From positions 1 through 47,241 of the IMG/VR virus record IMGVR_UViG_3300032893_000085: DNA of 47,241 nt; one strand, written 5' to 3'. The notes under the pieces were generated by a model that saw only the letters and a list, made by a program, of their open reading frames with translations, was not told where the DNA came from and made no database searches. Below, in pieces: positions 9,683-16,782 of this stretch. Source of the DNA: a virus. The first letter of the stretch is position 1; the number at the start of each line of letters is the position of its first letter. The position numbers and the translations under genes are program-made.

Positions 9683-9913
9683 ATGGCAGACCCAATTCCC
9701 GTATCCATCCTGTCTATCCCTGAGCGGTTGGCGGTACTAGAAACTAAGATTGAACACCTCGTGTCCCAACACGACACCGTGCTAGAGAAGATAGAAACCC
9801 TTCTAGAGTTTAAACACAAAGGTCTTGGTGCTCTAGGGTTCGCAACAGCCATCGTAGGATCATCTATCCTAGGGGCAGTCGCGATGTTCTTAAGCTGGTT
9901 CAAACACGCATAA
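9683..9913 (+). CDS. Small membrane protein, holin-like
   Basis: A 76-residue protein with an N-terminal coiled coil (RLAVLETKIEHLVSQHDTVL) followed by one hydrophobic segment (GFATAIVGSSILGAVAMFLS) and a short WFKHA tail. This coiled-coil plus single C-terminal membrane helix layout is common in type III holins and related lysis or virion membrane proteins. It is the last plus-strand gene before the terminator and lies opposite the minus-strand lysis cassette, which contains another holin candidate. It could be a second holin, an antiholin or an ejection-linked protein. Confidence 0.6.
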   Translation: MADPIPVSILSIPERLAVLETKIEHLVSQHDTVLEKIETLLEFKHKGLGALGFATAIVGSSILGAVAMFLSWFKHA

Positions 9914-9914
9914 A

Positions 9915-9954
9915 AAAACCCCCTGAGAAGCTTTCATGCCGCTCAGGGGGTTTT
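9915..9954. terminator. Bidirectional intrinsic terminator
   Basis: A perfect 13-bp inverted repeat, AAAACCCCCTGAG (9915-9927) with CTCAGGGGGTTTT (9942-9954), and a 14-base loop. An A tract precedes and a T tract follows, so it works as a GC stem plus U tract in both directions. It sits two bases after the last virion-block gene and just beyond the last minus-strand gene (ends 9967), where the two convergent transcripts meet. Confidence 0.92.
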
Positions 9955-9966
9955 CTTTTGTCTTCG

Positions 9967-10233
9967 TCAGTCTTGCTCGGGCTCTTTCGTCGTGTCTTGT
10001 CCAAGAGGATCGTGAGGATCCTTCAATTTCTCAAAAGTCCTAAGACCAGCAAGAGGCGCGAACGACAGAATAAGTACAGAGAGGTCTCTGAGATTCACGC
10101 CTGTCTTAGTCAGGAAAGGGATCAAGATGGTGTTAGCAGCCATAGCCCCGATGAGAACGGTATATCCAACTGGTCTCCACCACACGCGAATGAGACCAAG
10201 TATACCACGATTAAATGTCTGTAGAAGATTCAT
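9967..10233 (-). CDS. Holin
   Basis: An 88-residue protein with two clear hydrophobic segments: WWRPVGYTVLIGAMAANTIL with following residues, and a second helix around LSVLILSFAPLAGL. The R-x-WWRP-x-GY start resembles 3TM/2TM phage holins. The tail is charged and acidic (DPLGQDTTKEPEQD). It would form membrane lesions that release the endolysin. Its ATG overlaps the stop of the endolysin gene (10230-10233), and it is the last gene of the minus-strand transcript. Confidence 0.75.
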   Translation of the reverse strand: MNLLQTFNRGILGLIRVWWRPVGYTVLIGAMAANTILIPFLTKTGVNLRDLSVLILSFAPLAGLRTFEKLKDPHDPLGQDTTKEPEQD

Positions 10234-10667
10234 ACGTCGTACTGCTTGAGATTGTCTTCGTCTATGATACGGGCGATGTTAGTGCCGTAGTTAGGATCGG
10301 TTGCATACACACCGGTCAAAGCGTGCGCCGCTTCCTCTGGCGTCTTCGCCAAGACGACGTGGACGTATCGTGGATTTGTTGCAAGAAGTTTGGCGTGTTC
10401 ATCAAAAGCCTCGGAGATACTGGAGAAGTCTCGGAACTTCGCCGTGATCTCGTAGCGTTGTCCTTTAGAGTTGACCTCGTGCGTCACTACTTCCGTTCCC
10501 GGTTGATCGGCTGCCGCCTTGATCCCGAAGGGGTTGTTCTTTCCCGACATCTTCTTGCCCCACGCCGACTCCCAGCCGTACTGGGCGAGGGAAAGAGATG
10601 TGAAGATCTTCCAAGCCCGTTGAGAGTCCTGCGCCGCTTGGATTACCCCGGCTGCTAGTTTTGGCAT
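10230..10667 (-). CDS. Endolysin, glucosaminidase (FlgJ-like) fold
   Basis: A 145-residue protein: SLSLAQYGWESAWGKKM, followed by NNPFGIKA, then FRDFSSISEAFDEHAKLL and later YATDPNYG. This is the pattern of the glucosaminidase / FlgJ-type peptidoglycan hydrolases, with the Glu in YGWESAWG as the catalytic acid. There is no signal peptide, so holin-dependent release is expected. Spacing and ATGA overlap with the holin support a lysis operon. The gene start lies inside the 3-prime part of the inner spanin ORF in another frame. Confidence 0.85.
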   Translation of the reverse strand: MPKLAAGVIQAAQDSQRAWKIFTSLSLAQYGWESAWGKKMSGKNNPFGIKAAADQPGTEVVTHEVNSKGQRYEITAKFRDFSSISEAFDEHAKLLATNPRYVHVVLAKTPEEAAHALTGVYATDPNYGTNIARIIDEDNLKQYDV

Positions 10668-11139
10668 TCTCTATGTTATTCCAATTCATTTGTGTCTGAG
10701 TGTACCACTCCTGCCAACCTACTGCTATGTCATAGGCTTTTAGACAGGCTTCTGCACTTACTTGGTCGGCTGTGTAGGAATTAGGAGTGGTCGAGTCAGC
10801 GGTTGAAGGAGTACCGGGGGCGCTTGCGGAAATGCCGGGCAAGCTGCTGCCGGAGGGGAGGCCTTTACCGTCGTGCAAGCCGGCAAGATCAGTAGAAATC
10901 CTGCTAGAAACGGTAGACTGAAGAGTTTGATTCGTGGCATTATCGACATTCCTGATTGCTGTCGTTACAGTTTTCGTCTCGGCGTTTGTTGCCATAACCG
11001 CAGACACACACTGTGTCTTTGAGGTCATCTCGTACTTTATAACGAGCGCCTCCGATGCTGACGTGACTAGGAGTAGCGCAACGGCAGCCGCTAGGCCTTT
11101 TTCCAGCGGGGAGGTCAGTAGGGTAAAGGGGTTTATCAT
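10465..11139 (-). CDS. Inner-membrane spanin (Rz-like), long overlap with endolysin
   Basis: A frame of 224 residues. Residues about 13-35 (LEKGLAAAVALLLVTSASEAL) form one N-terminal membrane helix; the next about 130 residues are a periplasmic Ser/Thr/Ala-rich domain with a C-terminal WQEWYTQTQMNWNNIE helix, the layout of an i-spanin. A lipoprotein gene is embedded in another frame (10758-10949). After position 10667 the frame runs over the endolysin gene for 203 bases, where its residues look non-native (many Gly, Arg, Gly). Either the overlap is real or the functional protein ends earlier through an unrecognised event. Start ATG overlaps the upstream stop. Confidence 0.7.
   Translation of the reverse strand: MINPFTLLTSPLEKGLAAAVALLLVTSASEALVIKYEMTSKTQCVSAVMATNAETKTVTTAIRNVDNATNQTLQSTVSSRISTDLAGLHDGKGLPSGSSLPGISASAPGTPSTADSTTPNSYTADQVSAEACLKAYDIAVGWQEWYTQTQMNWNNIENAKTSSRGNPSGAGLSTGLEDLHISFPRPVRLGVGVGQEDVGKEQPLRDQGGSRSTGNGSSDARGQL
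10758..10949 (-). CDS. Outer-membrane spanin lipoprotein (Rz1-like), embedded
   Basis: A 63-residue frame fully nested in the inner spanin gene. It opens with a signal peptide, MPRIKLFSLPFLAGFLLILP (from the second ATG), then the lipobox-like L-P-A-C with cysteine as the acylation site, and a short proline-rich mature part (PPAAACPAFPQAPPVLLQP). A nested Pro-rich lipoprotein inside Rz is the classical spanin arrangement and indicates a Gram-negative host, where it spans the periplasm with the inner spanin to fuse the membranes. Confidence 0.8.
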   Translation of the reverse strand: MSIMPRIKLFSLPFLAGFLLILPACTTVKASPPAAACPAFPQAPPVLLQPLTRPLLIPTQPTK

Positions 11140-11378
11140 AGGACAAAAGCACCTGCCTTCATAAGGGACCAGTAGATGTCTGCCCTAGACCGTACCCATT
11201 CTCCCCAGCCATAGATCTCGAAGGCATAAGTTCCCTCGTCAATCTCGGACTGGACAGCAACCGTACACCCTTTGACATTGGGGACTGTTCCGTTTTCTAT
11301 GTCGTCCGCAAGCTTCCTAAGAAGCTCGGGGATGGGTTTTTCTTCTTCTCGTTGTGATAGGTTGATGATATCAGCCAT
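11136..11378 (-). CDS. Hypothetical 80-residue protein
   Basis: Small protein opening MADIINLSQREEEKPIPELL and containing TVAVQSEIDEGTYAFEIYGW, a mixed alpha/beta pattern without membrane segments. The start overlaps the end of the reductase gene and its stop overlaps the ATG of the inner spanin (ATGA, 11136-11139), so it bridges the nucleotide-metabolism and lysis modules. A GTG three bases upstream (11381) is an alternative start. I do not recognise a family, though short regulators with this C-terminal sheet are common beside phage lysis genes. Confidence 0.65.
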   Translation of the reverse strand: MADIINLSQREEEKPIPELLRKLADDIENGTVPNVKGCTVAVQSEIDEGTYAFEIYGWGEWVRSRADIYWSLMKAGAFVL

Positions 11379-12270
11379 CACTGTTCCCGAAGTCTACGAC
11401 ATCGCACGCCCCGGAAACGCAGGCAAATTCCTGTGAGCCGGTTGTCTTGTCTTCGATCTCATAGAACCGCATGTCGTCCCAATCTATTTCTGGTACAGGG
11501 TGGGCAATGACCCATGCTTCGTATTCTTCCTTGGTCAGTTCTTGGTATGGCGCCTGTTTGTAAGTACCACCATCATAAGGTAGAAAAGACACGCCAGATA
11601 GGCTATCAAAATTCTTGTAAACCCATGCTCCGACATCCATCCATTCGTCTTCTTTAACCGAGATAGTTACAGATGGTTTGTGCTCACACCAACGGTCTTG
11701 GAGGAGTTTCCACGTCGCCAATGCGTCAAGAGCTGTCTGATCGTGGCGCGTCAGAGCACCTTCGGGAGACTTCTTAGCGAAGTAAAACACCGTCGTGACG
11801 TCTTCCTTGCCGAAGGCAGGTTCGTTATAGACTCCTGCGTCCTTCAAGAATTGTGTCAGAGGGTCTTTGTTGTCACCGCGTACAGTCCGTAGATAATAAG
11901 GACTGTGACGAGTATGCAACCCGGAAGCAGAATCCACCAACTGTGAGACAGTCCCGGAAGGTTTGACACAAGTAATAGCAGCAGCAGGATTGATGCCAAG
12001 GCGCCCAGCCCATTCCTTGTTGGTCTCGATCGCGACATTCTTCAATGCCGAAAGCCAGTCTTCGCGGTATACCAATTCTGAATGGTCGAGGATACCGGTG
12101 AGTGACACACCAAGGAGACGTTCTTCCTCACACTGTTTCTGCCAGATCTTCCTCAGATATTTGAAGTCTGTGAAAGTTGATTGTATCGTTCCAAGTATTG
12201 TTGCAATTCGTACCTTTCTTTCGAGGCTACCAAAGCTGTCCTCTGGTCTGACAACAACTTCCGTAAGATT
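11371..12270 (-). CDS. nrdJ: Class II (B12-dependent) ribonucleotide reductase, exon 2
   Basis: The C-terminal 299 residues of the reductase. Starting directly after the intron, it reads NLTEVVVRPEDSFGSLERKV, then GVSLTGILDHSE, AITCVKPSGTVSQLVDSASG (substrate-binding PSGT loop), and VSFLPYDGGTYKQAPYQE, all characteristic of the monomeric adenosylcobalamin-dependent enzyme. The C-terminal swinging tail carries C-V-S-G-A-C, the redox cysteine pair that re-reduces the active site. The frame continues upstream of its first ATG into codons that complete the conserved QFC-NLTE sequence only after splicing. Product: dNTPs from NTPs for phage replication. Confidence 0.9.
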   Translation of the reverse strand, partial: NLTEVVVRPEDSFGSLERKVRIATILGTIQSTFTDFKYLRKIWQKQCEEERLLGVSLTGILDHSELVYREDWLSALKNVAIETNKEWAGRLGINPAAAITCVKPSGTVSQLVDSASGLHTRHSPYYLRTVRGDNKDPLTQFLKDAGVYNEPAFGKEDVTTVFYFAKKSPEGALTRHDQTALDALATWKLLQDRWCEHKPSVTISVKEDEWMDVGAWVYKNFDSLSGVSFLPYDGGTYKQAPYQELTKEEYEAWVIAHPVPEIDWDDMRFYEIEDKTTGSQEFACVSGACDVVDFGNSDG

Positions 12271-12945
12271 CAGATGTATTAAGCAAGAGTCGTTAATTCT
12301 TGCTAAAGGTTTCTAACACACTATGAGCGAACTTGATTAGTTGTTCTTTAGTCGCACTCGCTTTCATTTGATTTGCAAGATGACTAATCACTTGTATGTT
12401 ATCTTTCGTGTAACCTTTTGAGTTATCTACTCTATCTAGAGCAGGACTATTAGGCTTTCCCCCTGATGATCCTTTGTGGACCTGAAGAGGGATATCGAGA
12501 TAAGGACATTTCTCTGGTATTATGATATCACTAGGAAGAATGTTAAACTCAAGACCTGACTTGTCGCACCGTTGTTTGGCGCGATTCCACATCTTGTATT
12601 TTACGTTATCCCAAGAAATTACTCTCTGAGAATTACACTCATGACAGAGGGTGACGCGCTTACTGGTGTGAGGATATACCTTGCCGCACTTAGTACATTC
12701 ACGCTCTGTCTCAGTTACATAATATCCTTCTCGATTATACACTACTTCCCTTTCTGTATGTCCCCATACAGCTTAGACTATATCATCATCTCTCGTACGA
12801 GAGAGCTAGGCGCTTCCGGGCACTTGCCCGTACTCCCTTTCGGGATAGTCGTTGGACCTTCAATGCCTTTCGGCAAAGCTTGGCTGCTGATTACGTGGTC
12901 TACGCTTCCCAGCAATTCACCTAGTTTTACTTCTGCTATCAATTA
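12271..12945 (-). other. Group I intron in the reductase gene
   Basis: A 675-base insertion with group I features on the minus strand. The 5-prime exon ends in U (TGT at 12946-12948) and the intron ends in G (12271); removing it restores CAA TTC TGT AAT CTT ACG, the conserved QFCNLT. Core elements are present: AATTGCTGGGAAGC (near 12905-12918), CAACGACTATCCC (P7 5-prime side, near 12842-12854) and GATGATATAGTCTAAGC (P7 3-prime side, near 12771-12787). The core occupies about 12745-12945, and an HNH gene occupies the rest. Exact ends follow from the exon reading and the U/G rule. Confidence 0.9.
12293..12742 (-). CDS. Intron-encoded HNH homing endonuclease
   Basis: A 149-residue protein within the group I intron, downstream of the ribozyme core. 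Two C-x2-C pairs near the N terminus (CTKCGK and CHECNS) form a zinc knuckle; the C-terminal half contains SPALDRVDNSKGYTKDNIQV followed by SHLANQMKASAT, the HNH-type motif shared with the genes at 16764 and 20886. The expected role is to cut intronless reductase alleles and drive intron homing. It is clearly AT-richer than the exons, in keeping with a mobile origin. Confidence 0.88.
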   Translation of the reverse strand: MYNREGYYVTETERECTKCGKVYPHTSKRVTLCHECNSQRVISWDNVKYKMWNRAKQRCDKSGLEFNILPSDIIIPEKCPYLDIPLQVHKGSSGGKPNSPALDRVDNSKGYTKDNIQVISHLANQMKASATKEQLIKFAHSVLETFSKN

Positions 12946-13974
12946 ACAGAATTGGTGTGGGCGGAGGATAATTTCAGAGCAAGGGTTTGTGCCGAAGTCA
13001 AAAGAGCTATCACGCCGTCCATTTCGCTTAGCGATTTGCTGACAAGCGTAACGACTGAAGATTCCGGGTTCACCTGACTTGCTGTCATATAGGTCTCTCC
13101 ACTTCTTCATAAAGAACGACGGATCAGGTCGACGGTTCTCATAGACGGCGCTGTTATTAGCAAGAGCACGATGACCGTAGCCTTCCCACCAAGCACCAGA
13201 CTTTGCCTTTGACATCCTGTCATCAGTGACATCGAAGAGCGAGATCATGGCTGAACGTCGTACTCCTCCTACTACGACTGTGTCACCAATCTTGCAGAGG
13301 ATGTCGTGGCATTCTAGTGAAGTGAGGCGGCGGCCCGCTGCTCCTCGAAAGACAGCAATACAGAACCTAAAGAGATCCTCAAGAGGGCCGGGTCCTGAAG
13401 CACGGCCACCAAAAGTCTTAAGACGCTCTCCGGCAGGACGAACGCCTGATGTGTCCCATCGAGGAATCTGACCTGCAATAAGGAGGGAGATGAGTTCTCG
13501 GAGAGATTTTGCCCATCCCTCTTTGCTGTCGGCGACTCGGATGGTTGTTCCGCTGTCTTCGAAAGTCTCAGAGATTCGGGGAAGCTGATTCGTGTACTTG
13601 CTTTCGACAGAGTATCCTACTCCTGTACCACACATCAAGATATAGAACGTCTCGTCAAAAGAACGAGGACTGTCGACAGGGAGATAGGCGCAGTTATAGG
13701 CGGCTACGTTACTCCGTTCGAGAGCAGGCCCAGCGGTCATAAGCGCCCGCATACTCGGCATGACTTCGAGGTTATAAATAGCCGAGTACATCTCGTCCCA
13801 TTCTTCCTTCGAAGCGATCTTACCTCGCTCGTCCTTGGAATAGAATTCAATTAGTCGAAAGACTGTCTCGTCCCAATCCTCCCGGCGCCCCGCTGAAGGG
13901 CGCCATCGGGCATAACGACTCTTGTAGATCATGCTTTCATAAATAGATGGGAAAGGATTTGAATCACTCGTCAA
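12946..13974 (-). CDS. nrdJ: Class II ribonucleotide reductase, exon 1
   Basis: The N-terminal 343 codons. Recognisable parts are PSMRALMTAGPALERSNVAA, NCAYLPVDSPRSF (first active-site cysteine), CGTGVGYSVE, VVVGGVRRSAMISLFD and NPCSEIILRPHQFC, in which the cysteine of NPC carries the thiyl radical and the following Glu acts in catalysis. The intron begins right after the last Cys codon, 11 residues past the radical cysteine. The frame starts at TTG 13974, overlapping the previous small gene by 11 bases; an ATG 14 codons later is possible. Together with exon 2 the spliced protein is about 642 residues. Confidence 0.9.
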
Positions 13975-14128
13975 GATAATACTCTTTCAAGATGTCATAG
14001 TCTACGAGACCTTCTTGGAGAAGAAAGTTCACGATTGCCTCTGCTTGGTGAGGCCAGATATCAGTCACATCGATGATATCCATTGAGAGTTCTTTACGAA
14101 GCTGCTCAGTCATCTTCTTGCTCATCAT
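13964..14128 (-). CDS. Small hypothetical protein before reductase
   Basis: A 54-residue ORF starting with two consecutive ATGs preceded by AGGAAG, a good ribosome binding site. It reads KKMTEQLRKELSMDIIDVTD and ends in an acidic DILKEYYLDE, predicted to be a small helical protein. Its stop overlaps the reductase TTG start, so it may help couple reductase translation. No family recognised. Confidence 0.6.
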   Translation of the reverse strand: MMSKKMTEQLRKELSMDIIDVTDIWPHQAEAIVNFLLQEGLVDYDILKEYYLDE

Positions 14129-14231
14129 CTACTTCCTTTGGTCGGTTCTTCCAGACGTCTCGTGTCTTGTGGTTCTCTCGACGCCTTTGTCGACGTTCTT
14201 TTTCGTCGTAACTCTTGATGCCCTTACTCAT
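14106..14231 (-). CDS. Small charged protein
   Basis: A 41-residue ORF with start ATG at 14231, overlapping the next small gene by 23 bases. It is highly charged: a basic first half (KERRQRRRENHKTRD) and an acidic end (EVDDEQEDD). It looks unstructured and could bind nucleic acid or act as a small inhibitor. Function unknown. Confidence 0.5.
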   Translation of the reverse strand: MSKGIKSYDEKERRQRRRENHKTRDVWKNRPKEVDDEQEDD

Positions 14232-14249
14232 GCGTAGAAGATTTCATAA

Positions 14250-14618
14250 TCAGCTTGTTTGATGTACGGCATCTCGTTCTTTCAGAAGAAGTTCAAGGCG
14301 GGCGAGGGCGTTCCAAGCGACGTGCTGGGCGTGGAGGAGTTGACTGTCTGGATCAATCTCCTGCCCCTCACCCTCATAGGACAGGTGTCGAGCCAGCCCG
14401 TCGGTGTACCTCAAGAAGCCGTCGGGGACGTGTTCCCAACCATTCCAAGCATACTTACTTGCCCCAAACTGAGAGACGTCGGCTACGGCACGGAGTGCCC
14501 TAGGGAAATACCCGAGGCACCCACGATAGAGTGGGGACTTTCCTGCGTCGTATTTAACGGCCCCCTGCTCGATAAGGTTCAAGGGGTCGTTAGTGGTTTC
14601 AAGAATATGTCTTGCCAT
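14250..14618 (-). CDS. dATP/dGTP diphosphohydrolase-like protein (DUF5664 type)
   Basis: A 122-residue protein. The conserved core is KYDAGKSPLYRGCLGYFPRA, followed by FGASKYAWNGWEHVPDG, then LARHLSYEGEGQEIDPDSQL with HAQHVAWNALARLELLL. This is the MazG-like, all-alpha dNTP hydrolase domain described in phages (DUF5664 / dATP-dGTP diphosphohydrolase), where acidic residues and His ligate magnesium. It probably trims particular dNTPs. ATG 14618 was chosen because it lies in the end of the upstream gene and the upstream in-frame part would overlap that gene. No PurZ-like gene is visible in the window. Confidence 0.65.
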   Translation of the reverse strand: MARHILETTNDPLNLIEQGAVKYDAGKSPLYRGCLGYFPRALRAVADVSQFGASKYAWNGWEHVPDGFLRYTDGLARHLSYEGEGQEIDPDSQLLHAQHVAWNALARLELLLKERDAVHQTS

Positions 14619-14787
14619 TGTCCATGTCTGCCAGCATCTGTTCAAAGTCTTTACGAGTAAGCATCGACGTCGTGACGTCTTCGCCTTGACCGCCAAGCCA
14701 GAAGTAGAAGTCTCCTGTGTCTTTATCGACAGGGGCTTCTTGGTCGTCTCCAAGCCAAAACATATTCATCTGTTCTTCAATATTCAA
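14599..14787 (-). CDS. Small hypothetical protein, TTG start
   Basis: A 62-residue acidic protein, EQMNMFWLGDDQEAPVDKDT then DFYFWLGGQGEDVTT and a helical C terminus (RKDFEQMLADMDNG). It has two similar FWLGG/FWLGD segments, which suggests an internal duplication of a beta hairpin. The TTG at 14787 overlaps the previous stop (TTTGA); an ATG at 14769 is an alternative. Its 3-prime end overlaps the next start by 20 bases. Function unknown. Confidence 0.6.
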   Translation of the reverse strand: MNIEEQMNMFWLGDDQEAPVDKDTGDFYFWLGGQGEDVTTSMLTRKDFEQMLADMDNGKTYS

Positions 14788-14957
14788 AGGAATTCTTCTT
14801 CAAGTTCATCGAGGATGTCTACGATACGTTCACGGAAGGCCTCGATTATTTCCTCCGTAGTAAACGCCATGTACTCCACAAGCTCAAAACCAAAAAGCCT
14901 GTCAGAGAGTCGGGTCAAGAGATCTTCAGTCTCAGTCGTGCTTCGTGCGCTTGCCAT
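14784..14957 (-). CDS. Small acidic helical protein
   Basis: A 57-residue protein, MASARSTTETEDLLTRLSDR then LVEYMAFTTEEIIEAF and the end DILDELEEEFL. It is predicted to be helical with an acidic amphipathic end. The longer frame reaching 15083 overlaps the exonuclease too far, so the ATG at 14957, inside the exonuclease 3-prime end (26-base overlap), was preferred. No family recognised. Confidence 0.55.
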   Translation of the reverse strand: MASARSTTETEDLLTRLSDRLFGFELVEYMAFTTEEIIEAFRERIVDILDELEEEFL

Positions 14958-15645
14958 CAGACCAACTCCCACAACCTTGACATTGAACCCTTTGTACTTT
15001 GAAAAACTTGGTCCGACGATAACCTCTTGATTGAAGATTTTCGGACTGGCAAACAGGACAGGACAACCCAGAAGTCTTGCCAAGTGTCGGGTGATTAGTG
15101 ATATAGGGAGAAATTCTCTTGTAAAGTTTCACAAGAAGAACACTGTCTTGACGACAGTATTTCTCCATCACTTTTTGAGCTTTGGAATCTCCCGCGAGGA
15201 CGTCTTTCCAAAGAGAGAACCCTTGGTGCTTTACCTTTGCGCCTACTCCGAGAAGGGGCCCTACGAAAGCAAGTTTACCGCTGTCATAACCCATCTTCTT
15301 AATCGTCTTGTATACATCGATAGAAGTCAACGGCGGGAGCGGGGGAAGCTTGTGTTTTAAGAATTCGCCACGAAGCTTTGGGAGATCAAAACGGTCCCCA
15401 TTAAAAGTGAGTACGGCATCACACTCCGACAGAAGTCGATGAGCCTGTTTAAGCATCTCTTCGTGGCCGTTAATCCAATCAGCATAGAAGAAGACTTCTT
15501 TCTCTCCTACCCATTGAGCAGAGAAACAGATAGTACTTCCTTCTCGAATGATCTGGTCAACGCTTATATTCTGCTCAAACAATCGCCAAACGTAAGCCTC
15601 TACTGGTCTCGTTTCAATATCAAGTGCTAGGATTTTATTTGTCAA
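14932..15645 (-). CDS. DEDD-family 3-prime to 5-prime exonuclease with zinc ribbon
   Basis: A 237-residue protein. Exonuclease motifs are LALDIETRP (Asp and Glu of ExoI), VLTFNGDRFDLP (Asp of ExoII) and YCRQDSVLLVKLY (ExoIII), as in RNase H-like DEDD nucleases. The C-terminal 45 residues hold CPVCQSENLQSRGYRRT and CQGCGSW, a zinc ribbon that may aid DNA binding. The TTG at 15645 overlaps the endonuclease VII stop (both in TTGACAAATAA), giving coupled translation; the upstream in-frame stretch lies over the endonuclease VII gene and looks non-coding. Likely role: DNA degradation or recombination. Confidence 0.8.
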   Translation of the reverse strand: MTNKILALDIETRPVEAYVWRLFEQNISVDQIIREGSTICFSAQWVGEKEVFFYADWINGHEEMLKQAHRLLSECDAVLTFNGDRFDLPKLRGEFLKHKLPPLPPLTSIDVYKTIKKMGYDSGKLAFVGPLLGVGAKVKHQGFSLWKDVLAGDSKAQKVMEKYCRQDSVLLVKLYKRISPYITNHPTLGKTSGLSCPVCQSENLQSRGYRRTKFFKVQRVQCQGCGSWSDGKRTKHD

Positions 15646-15949
15646 TCTTTTTTCTTTTCTTTGGTTTCTTTTTCGGGACAAACCAACCTGTGTGCCTCTC
15701 GACATAATCAGCAAGCTGCCGTAGAAGTTCTCCGTTGTGGTGACGACCGATAACTCTATAGTTGTGGTAGGAACAGAGAATGCCCCGGATTTCGCCTGTG
15801 ACATGCGAATGATCTACCGCCAAATTGCGACCCTCTTGTTCGGGAGTCTTTCCGCAAATAGCACAGCCTCCTCCTTGTTTAGCGAGGAGTTCGTCGTATT
15901 GTTCTTCAGTTATACCGTACTTCGACTTAAGGTGAGACGCCCTACTCAC
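15635..15949 (-). CDS. Recombination endonuclease VII-like
   Basis: A 104-residue protein with YGITEEQYDELLAKQGGGC, AICGKTPEQE and LAVDHSHVTGEIRGILC, the endonuclease VII beta-beta-alpha/zinc fold that resolves branched DNA before packaging. The usual second C-x2-C is here C-S-Y-H, so a His may replace one zinc cysteine. The C terminus is very basic (KKKPKKRKK). Start ATG overlaps the stop of the Cas4-like nuclease gene (ATGA), and its own stop overlaps the exonuclease start. Confidence 0.85.
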   Translation of the reverse strand: MSRASHLKSKYGITEEQYDELLAKQGGGCAICGKTPEQEGRNLAVDHSHVTGEIRGILCSYHNYRVIGRHHNGELLRQLADYVERHTGWFVPKKKPKKRKKIDK

Positions 15950-16782
15950 CTAGGAACTTCCGGCACGTCAGGTACGCGGGCGACTTTAGTCAGCCATCGT
16001 GGTCCGTTACTATAGAGGAAAAGGCGGGCATCTGGGAAGCAAGTCCCTTTATGACCGCAGTAGGAACACGGCGTCGCCAACTTCTCGTTTCCGGATTTGC
16101 CGTCAGCAACAGGAGAGTAACAAATAGGCGGAAGAGGGCCATCGAGGATTTCTTTCTGGTGTCTAATTCTGTCGGCAGGTTTGTTGTCTGCGATGACATG
16201 ACGCGGAAGCCAAGTAAGAGCCAACTCTCCAGAGACTTTGTCCATCGCGAGCCAAGCCGCTGGCTCGTCAGGAGTTAGGACGTCGGCGTACCCCGCGAGC
16301 TGCGCGACATAGCCGAAATGATCTTCCTCGAAAATCTTTCCCTTTGAGAATTTCTCAAATCCGATAGGAGAGGCCGACTTGACATCCACGACGACACCAT
16401 CAATGACTGCGTCAAGGTGGCCTTTGACGCCGTCGACAGATACTTCTGCTTGGCAATGCTCGACGATGTGCCCGGCTTCTTTGACAAGGAAGAGGAGGAG
16501 TTGTTCAATGACGTGCCCAAATAGAAATTTAAGTTTAGTTTGACCTGACAGTTTTTGTTTAACTGTTGACGAGGCGTCTAGAAAAATTTGACGATCTGGT
16601 TTCCCAAGACTTGAAAACCTCAAAGGAGGGGACTCTTCTTTTTTAGAAAAAGCTGTCTTCAAGACTTGTGATAGTTCGCAAAAGAAAGTATCCAGATTTT
16701 CTTCTTTAATTTCTATATGATAATCATCGTCAAATAGTTGGTAAACGTCTTTTATCAACGTATCTATTGTTTTATCGCCCAC
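15946..16782 (-). CDS. PD-(D/E)XK nuclease, Cas4/RecB-like
   Basis: A 278-residue protein with the core GVKGHLDAVIDGVVVDVKSA, in which Asp, Asp/Glu and the Lys of DVKS form the PD-(D/E)XK metal site, followed by the QLAGYADVL helix (the Q-x-x-x-Y motif). C-terminal CSYCGHKGTC resembles the iron-sulfur or zinc cysteines of Cas4/AddB-like nucleases. Such genes are common in T7- and roseophage-type replication modules and act in host DNA breakdown or recombination. It precedes endonuclease VII with an ATGA overlap and follows an HNH gene with 19 bases of overlap. Confidence 0.82.
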   Translation of the reverse strand: MGDKTIDTLIKDVYQLFDDDYHIEIKEENLDTFFCELSQVLKTAFSKKEESPPLRFSSLGKPDRQIFLDASSTVKQKLSGQTKLKFLFGHVIEQLLLFLVKEAGHIVEHCQAEVSVDGVKGHLDAVIDGVVVDVKSASPIGFEKFSKGKIFEEDHFGYVAQLAGYADVLTPDEPAAWLAMDKVSGELALTWLPRHVIADNKPADRIRHQKEILDGPLPPICYSPVADGKSGNEKLATPCSYCGHKGTCFPDARLFLYSNGPRWLTKVARVPDVPEVPR

